Positions 9,701 through 21,700 of a DNA stretch of 64,000 nt are shown in pieces. The DNA is from Clarkia xantiana subsp. parviflora (taxonomy: Eukaryota; Streptophyta; Magnoliopsida; Myrtales; Onagraceae), in the NCBI GenBank assembly GCA_036873135.1, contig JAPTYO010000046.1, positions 61,186-125,185 on the forward strand, given 5' to 3'. Position numbers and translations under genes: made by a program. Position 1 is the first letter of the stretch, and the number at the start of each line of letters is the position of its first letter. Under the pieces are notes generated by a model. It had not been told where the DNA came from, ran no database searches, and worked only from the letters and a program-made list of their open reading frames with translations.

Positions 9701-12700
9701 GAAAGCCCAGGCAGCATTTATGCTGTGGGTAGAATTGGAGGCTGTGGATGTTTTTCTGGTAACTTTTGATTTCACTTAGTACCTTCCTCAGTCTTTGGTG
9801 GCTTGTTGTACATAGATTTTATTGTGCTAACTGTAGTGGCACTTACTGTAGTAATTGCTCCATGAAATTTCTTGTTTTGCTTGATTTGTTCTGGACATTC
9901 ACACTGTAGGACGCCATGGAAAAAGCTATTAAGAACAAAGTTGCTAAGGCTGTGGTACCTGCCATTGATGTAATGTTTCAAGCATTAAGGTGTGTTGAAC
10001 TGAATTTCTGGTCTCAGAGCGTGGATTATTCTTTTGAAAATATATTATTAACAGTCCTTTTCTTGTTAATTAGTGAATTCGGCTCAAAAGTTATTCCACC
10101 AAAAAGGATTTTAAAGATGCTTCCGGAGCTGTTTGACCATCAAGACCAGAATGTTAGGGCATCATCCAAGGGATTGACTTTAGAGCTTTGTCGTTGGATA
10201 GGGAAAGATCCTGTTAAGTCTATATTGTTTGAGAAGATGCGAGATACAATGGTATAGTACTACAGTGAAGATTGATTTATCTGTATAAAGGATACTTCTC
10301 TGATTTACGCCTTTTCTGTTTTGTAACAAAGAAAAAAGAGTTAGAGGCTGAGCTGGTTAATGTGACTGGGGCAGCAAAACCATCACGCAAAATAAGGTAT
10401 CTTTTCTTCACTAGTGCCTTTTTTTTTTTTTTTATATATTTACATTGCTTTCGCAAGTTCGGACCGGGAGCGTTAAGGTTAAAGTCCTCCCCAAGGCGGC
10501 GTCTCCGGCGGGTTTCAACCTCGGGTCGCCCACGGGGAACACAACTCGCTTTACCAGTTGGTCCAACCAACCTTGGGTTCTTCACTAGTGCCTTGCTCTT
10601 CTGCGTTGTTTTCTATTTGATGGCTATCATATTAAATTAGCATTTACTGAGACTGAGGTCTATATGCTCTTTCTGTGACTCTTTGTAGTTTCTCTCTTTT
10701 TGTATTGTTTCATGTTCCCCATCTATACTGTCCACTGTACCAATGTCTACTAGTCTGAACCATCTATATATAATAATAGCTTCCTGGGTTTCTGCTCCTG
10801 TCTCCCTCAAAAGTTCTTCTATTTCTTTCTTCCCACACAATCCAAAAGATTGACGGTGGTATCGACAAAGATGTTTTGGATATGCACCGTTAAAGATGAA
10901 ATTGGTGCTGTCAACTATATAGCTATATGATTAGAATGTTGTTTATGTTGTATTAACTATTATTATTATGATAAGTTTCGGTGAATCTAGTCCTTTTGGT
11001 AGGATATAGTATATAGTTATACTTTTTCTCATCAAGATTATTTCTTCTCGTTTTCGCTTTTTTATTTCATTTCATACATGGATATAGAAGTTCTAGGTTT
11101 TAGTTATTCTGTTATCATTGGTTGAGGATGCAACTGTACCTAGAGTGTGTTACTTATGATATTGGTGCTGTCCATTGCAATATGATTAGAATATTGTCTA
11201 TGTTGTATTATAATAACGTTTGGTGAAACTTGTCCTTTTGGTAGGATGTAGTAAATGCTTTTGTCTCATCAAGACTATTTATTCTCGTTTCGCTGCCTTA
11301 TTTTATTGCATACAGGGATTTTGAAGTTCTATGTTTTAGTTATTCTGTTTCCATGGTTGAGGATGCAATTGTACCTAGAGTGTGGTATTTATGGAAGTAT
11401 CGGCTTGTTTGGTGGTTCATGGTTAGGCAATACAGTGGAGCCTAGATAACTTGTTTTTACTCTCACTATTATCCGAGTACTTAATCAAAATTTATTTGAT
11501 ATACTTTCATGTCTTTATCAGGTCTGAACAAGATAAGGAGCCAGAACCGGAGGTTGCATCGCAAGTTGCTGGTCCTGGTCCTGCAGAAGATTCTGCCGGC
11601 GATGGTGTGTTGAGAGCAGTTTTCTTGAGTAGTTGAACAAAGTAGCTTGCATAAAATTATTATTCTCTATAAATGTTAGACTAACTACTGGACTATTGGT
11701 TTGTCAGCCCCTCAGGAAATAGATGAATATGAGTTAGTTGATCCAGTGGACATATTGACTCCACTAGAGAAATCTGGTTTCTGGGATGGAGTGGTTGGTG
11801 GTCTCTCTCTTTGGATTTCTTGGTATATATAATCAATTTTCCTTTGTTGCTTACATGTCACATTTTAATGTCTTTCAGAAAGCTACCAAATGGTCAGAAA
11901 GAAAAGAGGCTGTGTCAGAGCTTACAAAACTTGCTTCAACAAAAAGGATAGCCCCCGGTGATTTTAGTGAAGTATGCCGGACATTGAAAAAGGTATGTGC
12001 ATTACTATTTTACTTTCAATAGTTGCAATATTATTTTTCACTGATCTAGAATGCACAGTGCTTCCATGTCACATTTCACAACATTAGGTAGGTCCTCAGT
12101 GCAGTATATATATCGATGTGTATATAATTATATTATTATAATATAAAAGTCATCTATTATATCAATTTGATGTAAGAACAACTTCAGTATAAGGTAATTA
12201 AGTTGTAACTAAGTCATTAGGTGTTTCAAATTGCTATATCTTTTAATACTGTTTAAGTTAAGCATTTGGCTTTAGCCGTTTTTTTCTCTCTTCCTCTCTC
12301 TAAGGCAATGCTTACATGCAAGAATTTGGCAAACCCTAGGCATATTTCATTGCTATTTGCTAGATGGATGCTTGCACTACCATTGATTGGCCTGTGTGCT
12401 TATATACTATTTATTTTCTTCATATGTCTAAGATAGTTCTATTTAGATATACTAGTAATTAGTGTGCGTGTTGCTAAACGTGCAGTACCATCTCATTTCA
12501 AGATCTGTAATTTATATTAATTTCTCAAGCATGATATCTATAATGTTCGTAATACTGGTACATGAGAAATCTGCGGTGCGAGAGAGATATTGGCGGAGAA
12601 TAGCAACATAACGTAATTGAGAAGGGTAATTAATCGAAACAGAGAAAATGGCAACCAATTATGCTAACAAAATAAATCTACATATTGCATAGTATAAAGT

Positions 12701-15700
12701 GCAGGGACTAAGTATGAAATTATGAATATTACCATGTCTATAGAGTGAATAAGTAAAAATAGGAATACACCCCTAGTCTTGAGGACACCTCACTTTTATA
12801 TTATCAGATTATATAAATAGATTAAAGAGCTTGATGTCAAATATGCAGGAAAATCAGTGAAAGGAGAATTGGCCTATTTGTATCTTATTATATAATTCTT
12901 AATCCTCTTAATCAATTAATTTAAACTTCTTTTTCTCAGCTTATTACAGATGTGAACATTGCGGTTGCAGTTGAAGCAATCCAAGCTATTGGAAATCTCG
13001 CCAGGGGTTTGAGGTCTCATTTTTCTGCGAGTTCCCGGTTTTTGCTACCAGTTTTACTGGTAAGTGCAAATACCTTTTCAAACCATCAATTGCATTAGCA
13101 ACTTCAAATTGATTTTTTATTTCCGCGTGTTTCTTTTGGTCTCCTTTTTGTATAACTTGGGCTGTTGCTGAAATTCAATTGCAAAACCTAATGATGCTGA
13201 AACTATGCAATTCAAATTCCAGTGTACTTTTAATATTTGCTTCCAAGTTGATGTGCACTTATTAGATATAAAGTATGTTAATAGGCAAAGGGCTGCTCTC
13301 AAAAGGCACTTACTTTTCTGTTTCATAGGTCACTTTGTTGCTGTTTCTTTTTTTCATTACCATGCTTTTTATTTGTAACAATAGAGGCTGGATGAAGTTC
13401 CTGTCAGATATCAAGTTATTAGGGATCATCTGTTAATTATGATTCCAGGCCCCAAATTTTCTGACTTATATTCGGTTTCCTATATGACCTAAATCTCATG
13501 GAGAGTGATCAATAATTCAAAAATAAATTCTTCACTTAACCCCAATAGTTCCATAGTTTATCCGTTTTGATGGAAAACTTATTTTAGTTTTCTCTGTAGA
13601 TGAAGTGCTCTTCTAAGCATGTGGCTTTAATTTCGATGAGAGTTTGTAATGTTTACTTGCAAGATTAGGCGTGCTATCCTAATTATGTGCAATCATGTGA
13701 TGATTCTAAGTTAATTCTGGCATGAATAATTTCAATTGATTGCATGCTCACAAGTCTCTTTGGAGCAGGAAAAACTCAAAGAAAAGAAACCTACTTCATC
13801 TGAGGCACTTACTCAAACTCTCCAAGAAATGCACAAAGCTGGGTGCTTAAATCTTGCTGACATTGTAGAAGGTAGGTTCAAAACTCATTATTTTCTTCCC
13901 TATTGGATAATATTTACCATTCATCACTAACAGTGCCTTTACAGTATCAATCTCCTAAAGTAAGGAAGGCCCATTGTATTTTACTTGATAGTTTTTTTTA
14001 TTAACAGACAATTCTGGTTAACAGCTTCTATAAATCCGATTTGGGTGGTGGGGGGATAATATGTTGTGCCTAGGAGTGTAATACAGCATCATGCAGTAAT
14101 TTTTTTTAAAACTCTACTGGTAAAGTGAAGTAATATTTTCTGTCCAATGACATTGGTAAATGCGCATAAGAACTCATTATTCTCTTTCCAATTAGATAAT
14201 ATTTTCTGTCACCCGAGTAGTGCTTTTTAAACAGAAATCTCCCACAATGAGAGCTTGGTATTTTTGGTTAGAGAACTGATTAGTAATACTGTTAATGGAT
14301 AAATAAATTTTATAAGTGGAATGAAGAGAGTAACTGCTCTAAGAGTTGAGTTAAGAGAAAAGCGTTTCAGCTTCTGCATTCTTTACTGATAAAAAGAGAA
14401 GTAAATGTGTAAGCTCAACGGCGTTTTGCCAAGCCAGTGTAAAATAGGTGGCATCCTCCTAGTGCCTTAGTTGATAAATATGATTTCATTATGAAAGAAA
14501 AATTTCAGTTACTAAAGTTTCTGTGGATTTTGCTTAACCTATTCTAAGAACCACTGTCCCCTCATACTCGTACAATTTACTTTCTTTGCAGACGTCAAAG
14601 TTGCTGTGAAAAACAAAGTTCCGCTTGTGCGGTCATTAACTTTGACTTGGGTGACATACTGTATTGAGACAAGCAACAAAGCCGTCATTCTCAAGGTTCA
14701 CAAGGAGTATGTACCAATTTGTATGGAGGTAATAGAATTCGAGCATTGCTCTACATTATATTTTTAAGTACCTAAAGAGTTCAAACCTCCAAAGAGTGTT
14801 CCTCTTTAACTTGGTTTGTGGAGATATTGGTTACATATCTTTGTCATTCTCAGCCTACTGTTCTGAATGATGATCTACTGCGTGCTGCTAACATTAACTA
14901 TGGTTCTTTTAGTGCCTAAATGACGGGACACCAGATGTAAGAGATGCAGCCTTTTCAGCTTTGGCAGCTATAGCGAAGGTAATTCCTTTTCACACGGATG
15001 TTTCTTAGGAAGAGATATTGTCAGTTTTCGGAAATGTTTGGGTTTTACATGTTTGATCGCTATATAGATGGTTGGTATGAGACCTTTGGAGAAATCGCTG
15101 GAGAAACTTGATGATGTCAGACAAAAAAAGCTATCGGAGATGATTGGAGGTTCTGGAGATGCTGTATCTGCTGGCACAGTAGCAGGTTTCTAAGTTCTGC
15201 TTTTCTGTGGATCTTAAGGTTCTAAATTTTTAAAACTTATTATTACTGACTTATGTTAGCTTCAGCAGTTGCTCAATCTTCAAGCAGTAGAGCATCATCC
15301 TCGGAGGTAATTGTACTGTATTAGTTAATTTTGGTTTTTTTAAATTGCATTGTCTTTGGTTGTACAGTTTCTAAGCTGACTTTTGTGCAATCTGGTAATA
15401 GAAATCTGATGCCGCTATTGTCTGTGCAGACTTCAGAGAAAAGATCAGCTGCCAGCATGCTGAGTGGAAAGAGGACTGCTCCTTTAGCTGTTAGTCTTCT
15501 CTTTCTGGTCTCATTTTCTTAAGTTTTTCCATTTGCTGCCCTGATTGTCTTTTTGTTATCTTTTTATTGTTAGTCCGCTAGTAGCAAAAAGGTAGGCTCC
15601 ACAAAGGCTGGTGGCAGCAAGAAAAGTGAAGGAACTGCACCGCAAAAACCTTCAAAATCAATTGAGCCTGAAGACGTTGAGGTAGGCAGGCGATCATCAT

Positions 15701-18700
15701 GTTCTGTACTAGTATTGACATTCTTGGTATTATGGATGAGTTATTTTCATTTTGTTTGCTTAAACTCAACAGCCTTCTGAGATGACTCTTGAAGAGATAG
15801 AAAGCAGACTGGGTTCACTTATACAGGCAGATACAATAACCCAACTAAAGAGTTCTGTTTGGAAGGAGCGTCTTGAAGGTATCATATATTTTCTTGAACC
15901 ATTGTTATAATGCCTAATTCAAGAGTGCTGGTGTTGAAGGTACTTTTTTGAAGATGTTATATGTTTTCTTGAATTGCACTCTACAGAAGCTACTTGATCA
16001 ATTACTTCCACCCATTCAATTGATTAGTTTGCATCTTACCACTTTTTTCTGCGGATAAAGAGGACACACTTGCTGTATTTACCCCCTAGCTTTTTGTCCC
16101 AATTGCCTGTTGATTTCCAATAATGATTCAAGCTAGTAGAAGGCTTCCCAAGGAATGTGAAGATTTCATAAAGCTCTTATATCTTTGGACTACTGTATGT
16201 GGATAAACAGAACATAACTGATTCTTCCTAGTACATTGCATCGTCTTTTTATTTTTTGGCCATGCAGTACATTGCATCAACTTACTTTAATTGAATATTA
16301 TAACTTTTCCTGATCTAGATGCAAATATTCTCTTAGAAGCTTGGATTTGATGCATGATGTGATTCATCACAAGATCTCTTTAATTATTCTATGCTGTTAG
16401 GCTGATGAATTATGTATTCATATTATCGCTGATATCAAATGATACACTAATGTTTTTGTTTGATATACTTGTTTTAAGATGTTCAGTATTTGAGTTATTT
16501 ATAATTGATAATGCCGCACGCATGTTGCAGCCATTGGCTTGGTGAAGCAGCAGGTTGAAAGTATACAGGACCTAAACCAGTCAGTGGAAATTTTGATTCG
16601 TTTACTTTGTGCTGTTCCTGGATGGAATGAAAAGAACGTTCAGGTATATCAAGTTTAACATTAGTATCCTGTATAGGTAGAGCTTGGTGACAGCTGTGTA
16701 ATATGGGTTTGTGACTTTTGAGTGATGCAGGTGCAACAACAAGTTCTTGAAGTCATTACATATATTGCTTCTACTGCTGCTAAGTTTCCAAAGAAATGTG
16801 CTGTACTTTGCCTTCATGGTGCGTATCAATCTTTTGATTCAGGCTTGGCTCTATAGTGTGCTTATTTGAGATGTGTATACAATTAATTTTTTTACAGTTA
16901 CAGTTTAGTATGTTTCTTTGTAGGCCATTTAGTTGTCCACTAATCTTTATGGTGGAAACCTGCACATAATTATATCAAATGTTCAATTATACCATTTTGA
17001 TTGCCGTACTCTCTAATTGCCAGGCATTAGTGAGCGTGTAGCTGATATTAAAACCCGAGCTCATGCCATGAAGTGCCTAACTACTTTCTCAGAAGCAGTT
17101 GGTCCTGGGTTTATCTTTGAAAGAGTAAGTTGTGACAGACACTCGGACAATTATGTCGTGTATTATTGGTTCGATGTGTTAATAGAAGTGCACACCAGAA
17201 GCTTAATAAATATAATTGCATTCTTATCTATATTTTTCATAACTTTATTATTGTCCTTGCAGCTATACAAGATCATGAAAGAGCATAAAAATCCGAAGGT
17301 ACTCAGTGAAGGACTTACATGGATGGTTTCTGCCGTTGAAGATTTTGGCATATCACATATGAAACTGAAGGTAATTTGGATGATTTCAGTTTTTCCATAC
17401 TTCTCAGATGGGGCTGTCTCTTTTGTTTCCAAGTTCTCAGCCATGATATCTTATGTAGGATTTAATTGATTTCTGCAAAGATACCGGGCTTCAATCTAGT
17501 GCTGCTGCCACTAGAAATGCTACTATTAAGCTCATTGGCATTCTACATAGATATGTTGGTCCAGGTAACTTGTTGAAAACTGTATTATCTGTCCCTGCTG
17601 TGTTGTAAGTCGTTGACCGTGTACTTTCTTGGTAGATATCAAGGCATTTCTAGCTGATGTCAAGCCTGCGCTTCTTAGTACACTTGATGCAGAGTACGAA
17701 AAAAATCCTTTCGAGGTATGATGAGTTGTTGTTAAGGCATCCACCAGTGAATGCTATCTGTTCTTTCTCTGATTTTTTTGTGTATAATTTAAATAGGGAA
17801 CTGCCGCTGCTCCTAGAAAAACTGTCAAGGCTTCAGATACCACATCTACTGTTTCTGCTGGTGGTTTGGACGGTCTTCCACGTGAAGATATCAGTACAAA
17901 GATCACGCCAACCCTGCTAAAGAATTTAGAGAGTACAGATTGGAAGGTCTTTACATAATAATATTTTCTCCATTTGTGAGCTACATTCTGAATATCTATG
18001 GATGATGTAAATCATTTTCTGAATTTCAGGTCCGGTTGGAATCCATTGAAGCAGTCAACAAAATTTTAGAGGAAGCCAACAAGCGCATATTACCAAATGG
18101 GACAGGTATGCTACATTTTGCTTCACATTGTATCTTAAGCTTTAATTTCTTTTGGTGGCTATAGGAAAAACTTGTACTGTTAATATTTATCTCAAATGCT
18201 ATATCAAATACTTGTTGAATTTCAGTTGAGTTGCTTGGTGCTCTTAGAGGGCGTTTGGGTGACAGCAATAAGAACTTAGTAATGTCAGCATTAAATGCTA
18301 TTGGTGCTGTGGCATCTGCAATGGGACCACCTTTTGAGAAGGCTAGCAAGGTTTCTCTTTATTTCTGAATGCATTCAGAACTTTTTCTTTCACCTGCTAT
18401 GCTTTTTTGGTTGGAGAACTTAGTTAACATGAAGAGATGTTGATTTTTGCAGGGTATTCTCTCTGATGTTTTGAAATGTCTTGGTGATAATAAAAAACAT
18501 ATGAGAGAATGCACTTTGGTCACGTTAGATTCATGGCTAGCAGCTGTTCATCTTGATAAAATGGTATCTCCCTCTCTGCCTTTGTCTTGTCTTCCGTGAG
18601 ATTACTTTCCTCATGGTGATTCCCAGTCACAGTAAGGCCATTCTTGTAGGTTCCTTGTATTGCTGGTGCTGTTGTTGACCCCAAGATTGGTGCCGAAGGG

Positions 18701-21700
18701 AGAAAAGATCTATTTGACTGGGTTGCGAAGCAGCTTTCTGGCTTGAGTGATTTTTCCGATGCAGTGCATCTACTCAAACCAGCGGCTACTGCTATGACGG
18801 TATTGGTTTTCATCAAATTAATTAATATTCCCCCCTTCTTTAAATGGGTTATAGGAGTTGAACAAAAATAAAAAATTCTCAGGATAAATCATCGGATGTT
18901 CGGAAAGCAGCAGAAGCGTGCATGTCAGAAATTTTGAGAGTTAGTAGTCAAGAAGCCGTGAGTGCCTGCATCGACCTGTAAATTTGGCCTTTTTTATTTG
19001 ATTTTGGTGACTAAATTTCTACTTACAATTTAGAGAGCTCTTATTCCTCGACACCTCTAGGGTTGAGCAGAGACTTATATATATAGTGTAGATCCTTATC
19101 CTTAATGATAGCAATAATATCTCTATTTCTAACACTCCCCCTCAAGCTGGAGCATACATATCATGTGTACCAAGCTTGCTACAAATATACCGACTCCGAG
19201 AGCCACCAAGGGCTTTAGTGAGAATATCAGCTAGTTGATTACTAGAACTAACAGATTCGGTGGCAATTATCTTGGAGACGATCTTCTCGCGGATAAAGTG
19301 GCAGTCGACTTCTATATGTTTGGTTCTCTCATGGAAGACTGGATTTGAGGCTATGTGTAGAGCTGCTTGGTTGTCACAATAAAGTTTCATTGGTTTATTA
19401 TCTCCAATCCTCAACTCTTGAAGAAGTTGTTTGACCCAAAGAAGCTCACACGTACCAACTGCCATGGCCCTATACTCTGCTTCAGCACTAGAACGAGCAA
19501 CAACGTTCTGTTTCTTACTTTTCCACGATATTAGATTTCCTCCGAGAAAGACACAATAACCAGACGTAGACCTTCTGTCTACTGGACAACCTGCCCAATC
19601 AGCATCAGTGTAAGCCACCACTTCAGTGTTTCCTTTATCTTTATATATCAACCCTTGACCTGGAGCCTTCTTGACATATCGAAGTATTCGCATCACCGCT
19701 TGCCAGTGTTCAACACATGGAGATTGCATGAATTGGCTGACCACCCCTACTGCAAACGAGATGTCTGGTCTAGTGATAGTGAGATAGACCAATTTGCCCA
19801 CCAATCTTCTATATCTTTCAGGGTTATCAAATAACTCTCCCTGATTCGGAAGTAGTTTACTATTCGGATCCATGGGACTATCAACAGGTCTACAATCCAA
19901 CATGCCCGTTTCTTCAAGAATATCTAGTGCATACTTCCTTTGAGAAATGCAAATATCATTCGTTGATTGAGCAACTTCAATTCCAATGAAATATTTAAGA
20001 CTCCCTAAATCTTTGGTCTGGAAGTGACTGAATAAGTGCGTCTTCAGCTGTTTAATCTTCTCATGATCGCTCCCAGTAATAATAATGTCATCGACATAGA
20101 CGATTAGATACACGCAGAGACCAGAGGAAGAGTGCGAGTAGAAGACAGAATGGTCAGTTTCACTCCGACTCATCCCAAATTTCTGAATAACAGAGCTGAA
20201 TTTTCCAAACCAGGCCCGTGGTGATTGCTTGAGTCCATATAAAGAGCGATGCAGCTTACAAACAAGTCCTGACTCCCCCTGAGCAACAAATCCAGGTGGT
20301 TGCTCCATATAAATCTCTTCTTCAAGCTCTCCATGAAGGAATGCGTTTTTAATATCTAACTGATGCAACGGCCAATGCTGGATAGCTGCAATAGAGAGAA
20401 GTAACCGTACAGAAGGAATCTTTGCTACGGGAGAAAACGTATCCCCATAATCTAGACCATAAACTTGAGTATAGCCTTTGGCCACAAGACGTGCTTTAAG
20501 GCGGTCAATTTGACCATCAGCTCCAACTTTGATAGCAAACACCCATCTACAACCAACAGTTTTCTTTTCCGGCGGCAATCGGACCAAATCCCATGTACCA
20601 CTTTGCTCCAATGCCTGCATCTCGTCAATCATGGCTTGCTTCCATCCGGGATGAGCAAGCGCCTCACGAACAGTTTTGGGAATAGTAACGGAAGATAATG
20701 ATGAAACAAAAGCAAAGTGGGATGGAGAAAGCCGATGAAAACTCAAAAAGTTATAAATAGGATGAGTGTTACGAGTGGATCTACTTCCCTTTCGAAGGGC
20801 AATGGGCAACTCTTCGGATGAGTCAGGCTGGTCTGTAGTCGGTTCAGATACTCGAGATGGAGTAGGAACTGTAGAGGTCTCTATTGCAGTAGACTGTCTC
20901 TGTCGACGTTGATATTGAAGAAGAGGCGGTGGATCAACCGATGAAGATGGAACTTCTGTCACAACGGAAGGAGATTGTGGAGCCTCTGACACAAGTGGAG
21001 GAGAGGGACGCATTTCTGACACAATCGGAGATGGAGTTTGTATCGGAAATGATGGTGTACTCATGATAGGAAGTGATAACACATCCAGTGTAGATGATGA
21101 CTCAGCTATGGAAAGAGAGAAATATGGCGTGTCTTCAAAGAATGTGACATCCGCGGACATATAGTATCGGTTCTTGATCGGAGAATAACAACGATATCCT
21201 TTCTGCAACCTGGAATATCCTAAAAAAACGCACTTGATGGCACGTGCAGCAAGTTTGTCAAGTCCTGGAGAAAGATCATGAACATAGCAGGTAGAGCCAA
21301 ATACACGGGGGTTCACATGAAATAATGGTTCCTTGGGAAACATAATAGAGTATGGAACTTTATTACCAAGGGAAGACGAAGGCATTCTGTTTATCAAATG
21401 ACAAGCTGTTAAAACAGCATCACCCCAATAACGGACTGGCACATTTTTATGGAGCAATAATGTGCGTGCAGTATCAATCAGATGCCTGTTTTTTCGTTCG
21501 GCAATACCATTTTGTTGCGGTGTATGAGGACATGTGGACTGATGTAGAATTCCATGTTGACTCAGAAATGATGAAAACGTTCCCGAGAAATATTCTCTTG
21601 CATTATCACTGCGAAGAATTTTGACTTTTTTACCAAACTGTGTCTGAATTTCAGCAAAAAAGGACTGGAATATAGGAAATAGCTCGGAACGTTCTTTCAT

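Larger units (their letters stand above)
6732..15878 (+). other. MOR1: MOR1 coding exons 1-18
   Basis: Exons: 6732-6891, 9448-9553, 9635-9758, 9910-9989, 10074-10251, 10332-10396, 11522-11604, 11708-11793, 11879-11992, 12940-13059, 13769-13871, 14592-14728, 14913-14978, 15068-15185, 15260-15306, 15430-15489, 15574-15681, 15773-15878. Intron 1 (2.56 kb) is the longest without a recognised insertion. These exons cover TOG1, TOG2 and the basic Ser/Lys-rich linker. Introns 2-5 and 13-17 are mostly 75-200 bp. Confidence 0.93.

Noticed and set aside
10419..10577. Possible tRNA gene in MOR1 intron 6
   Set aside because: A/B-box-like words are present, but no full cloverleaf is apparent, and an A tail and target duplications mark it as a SINE.
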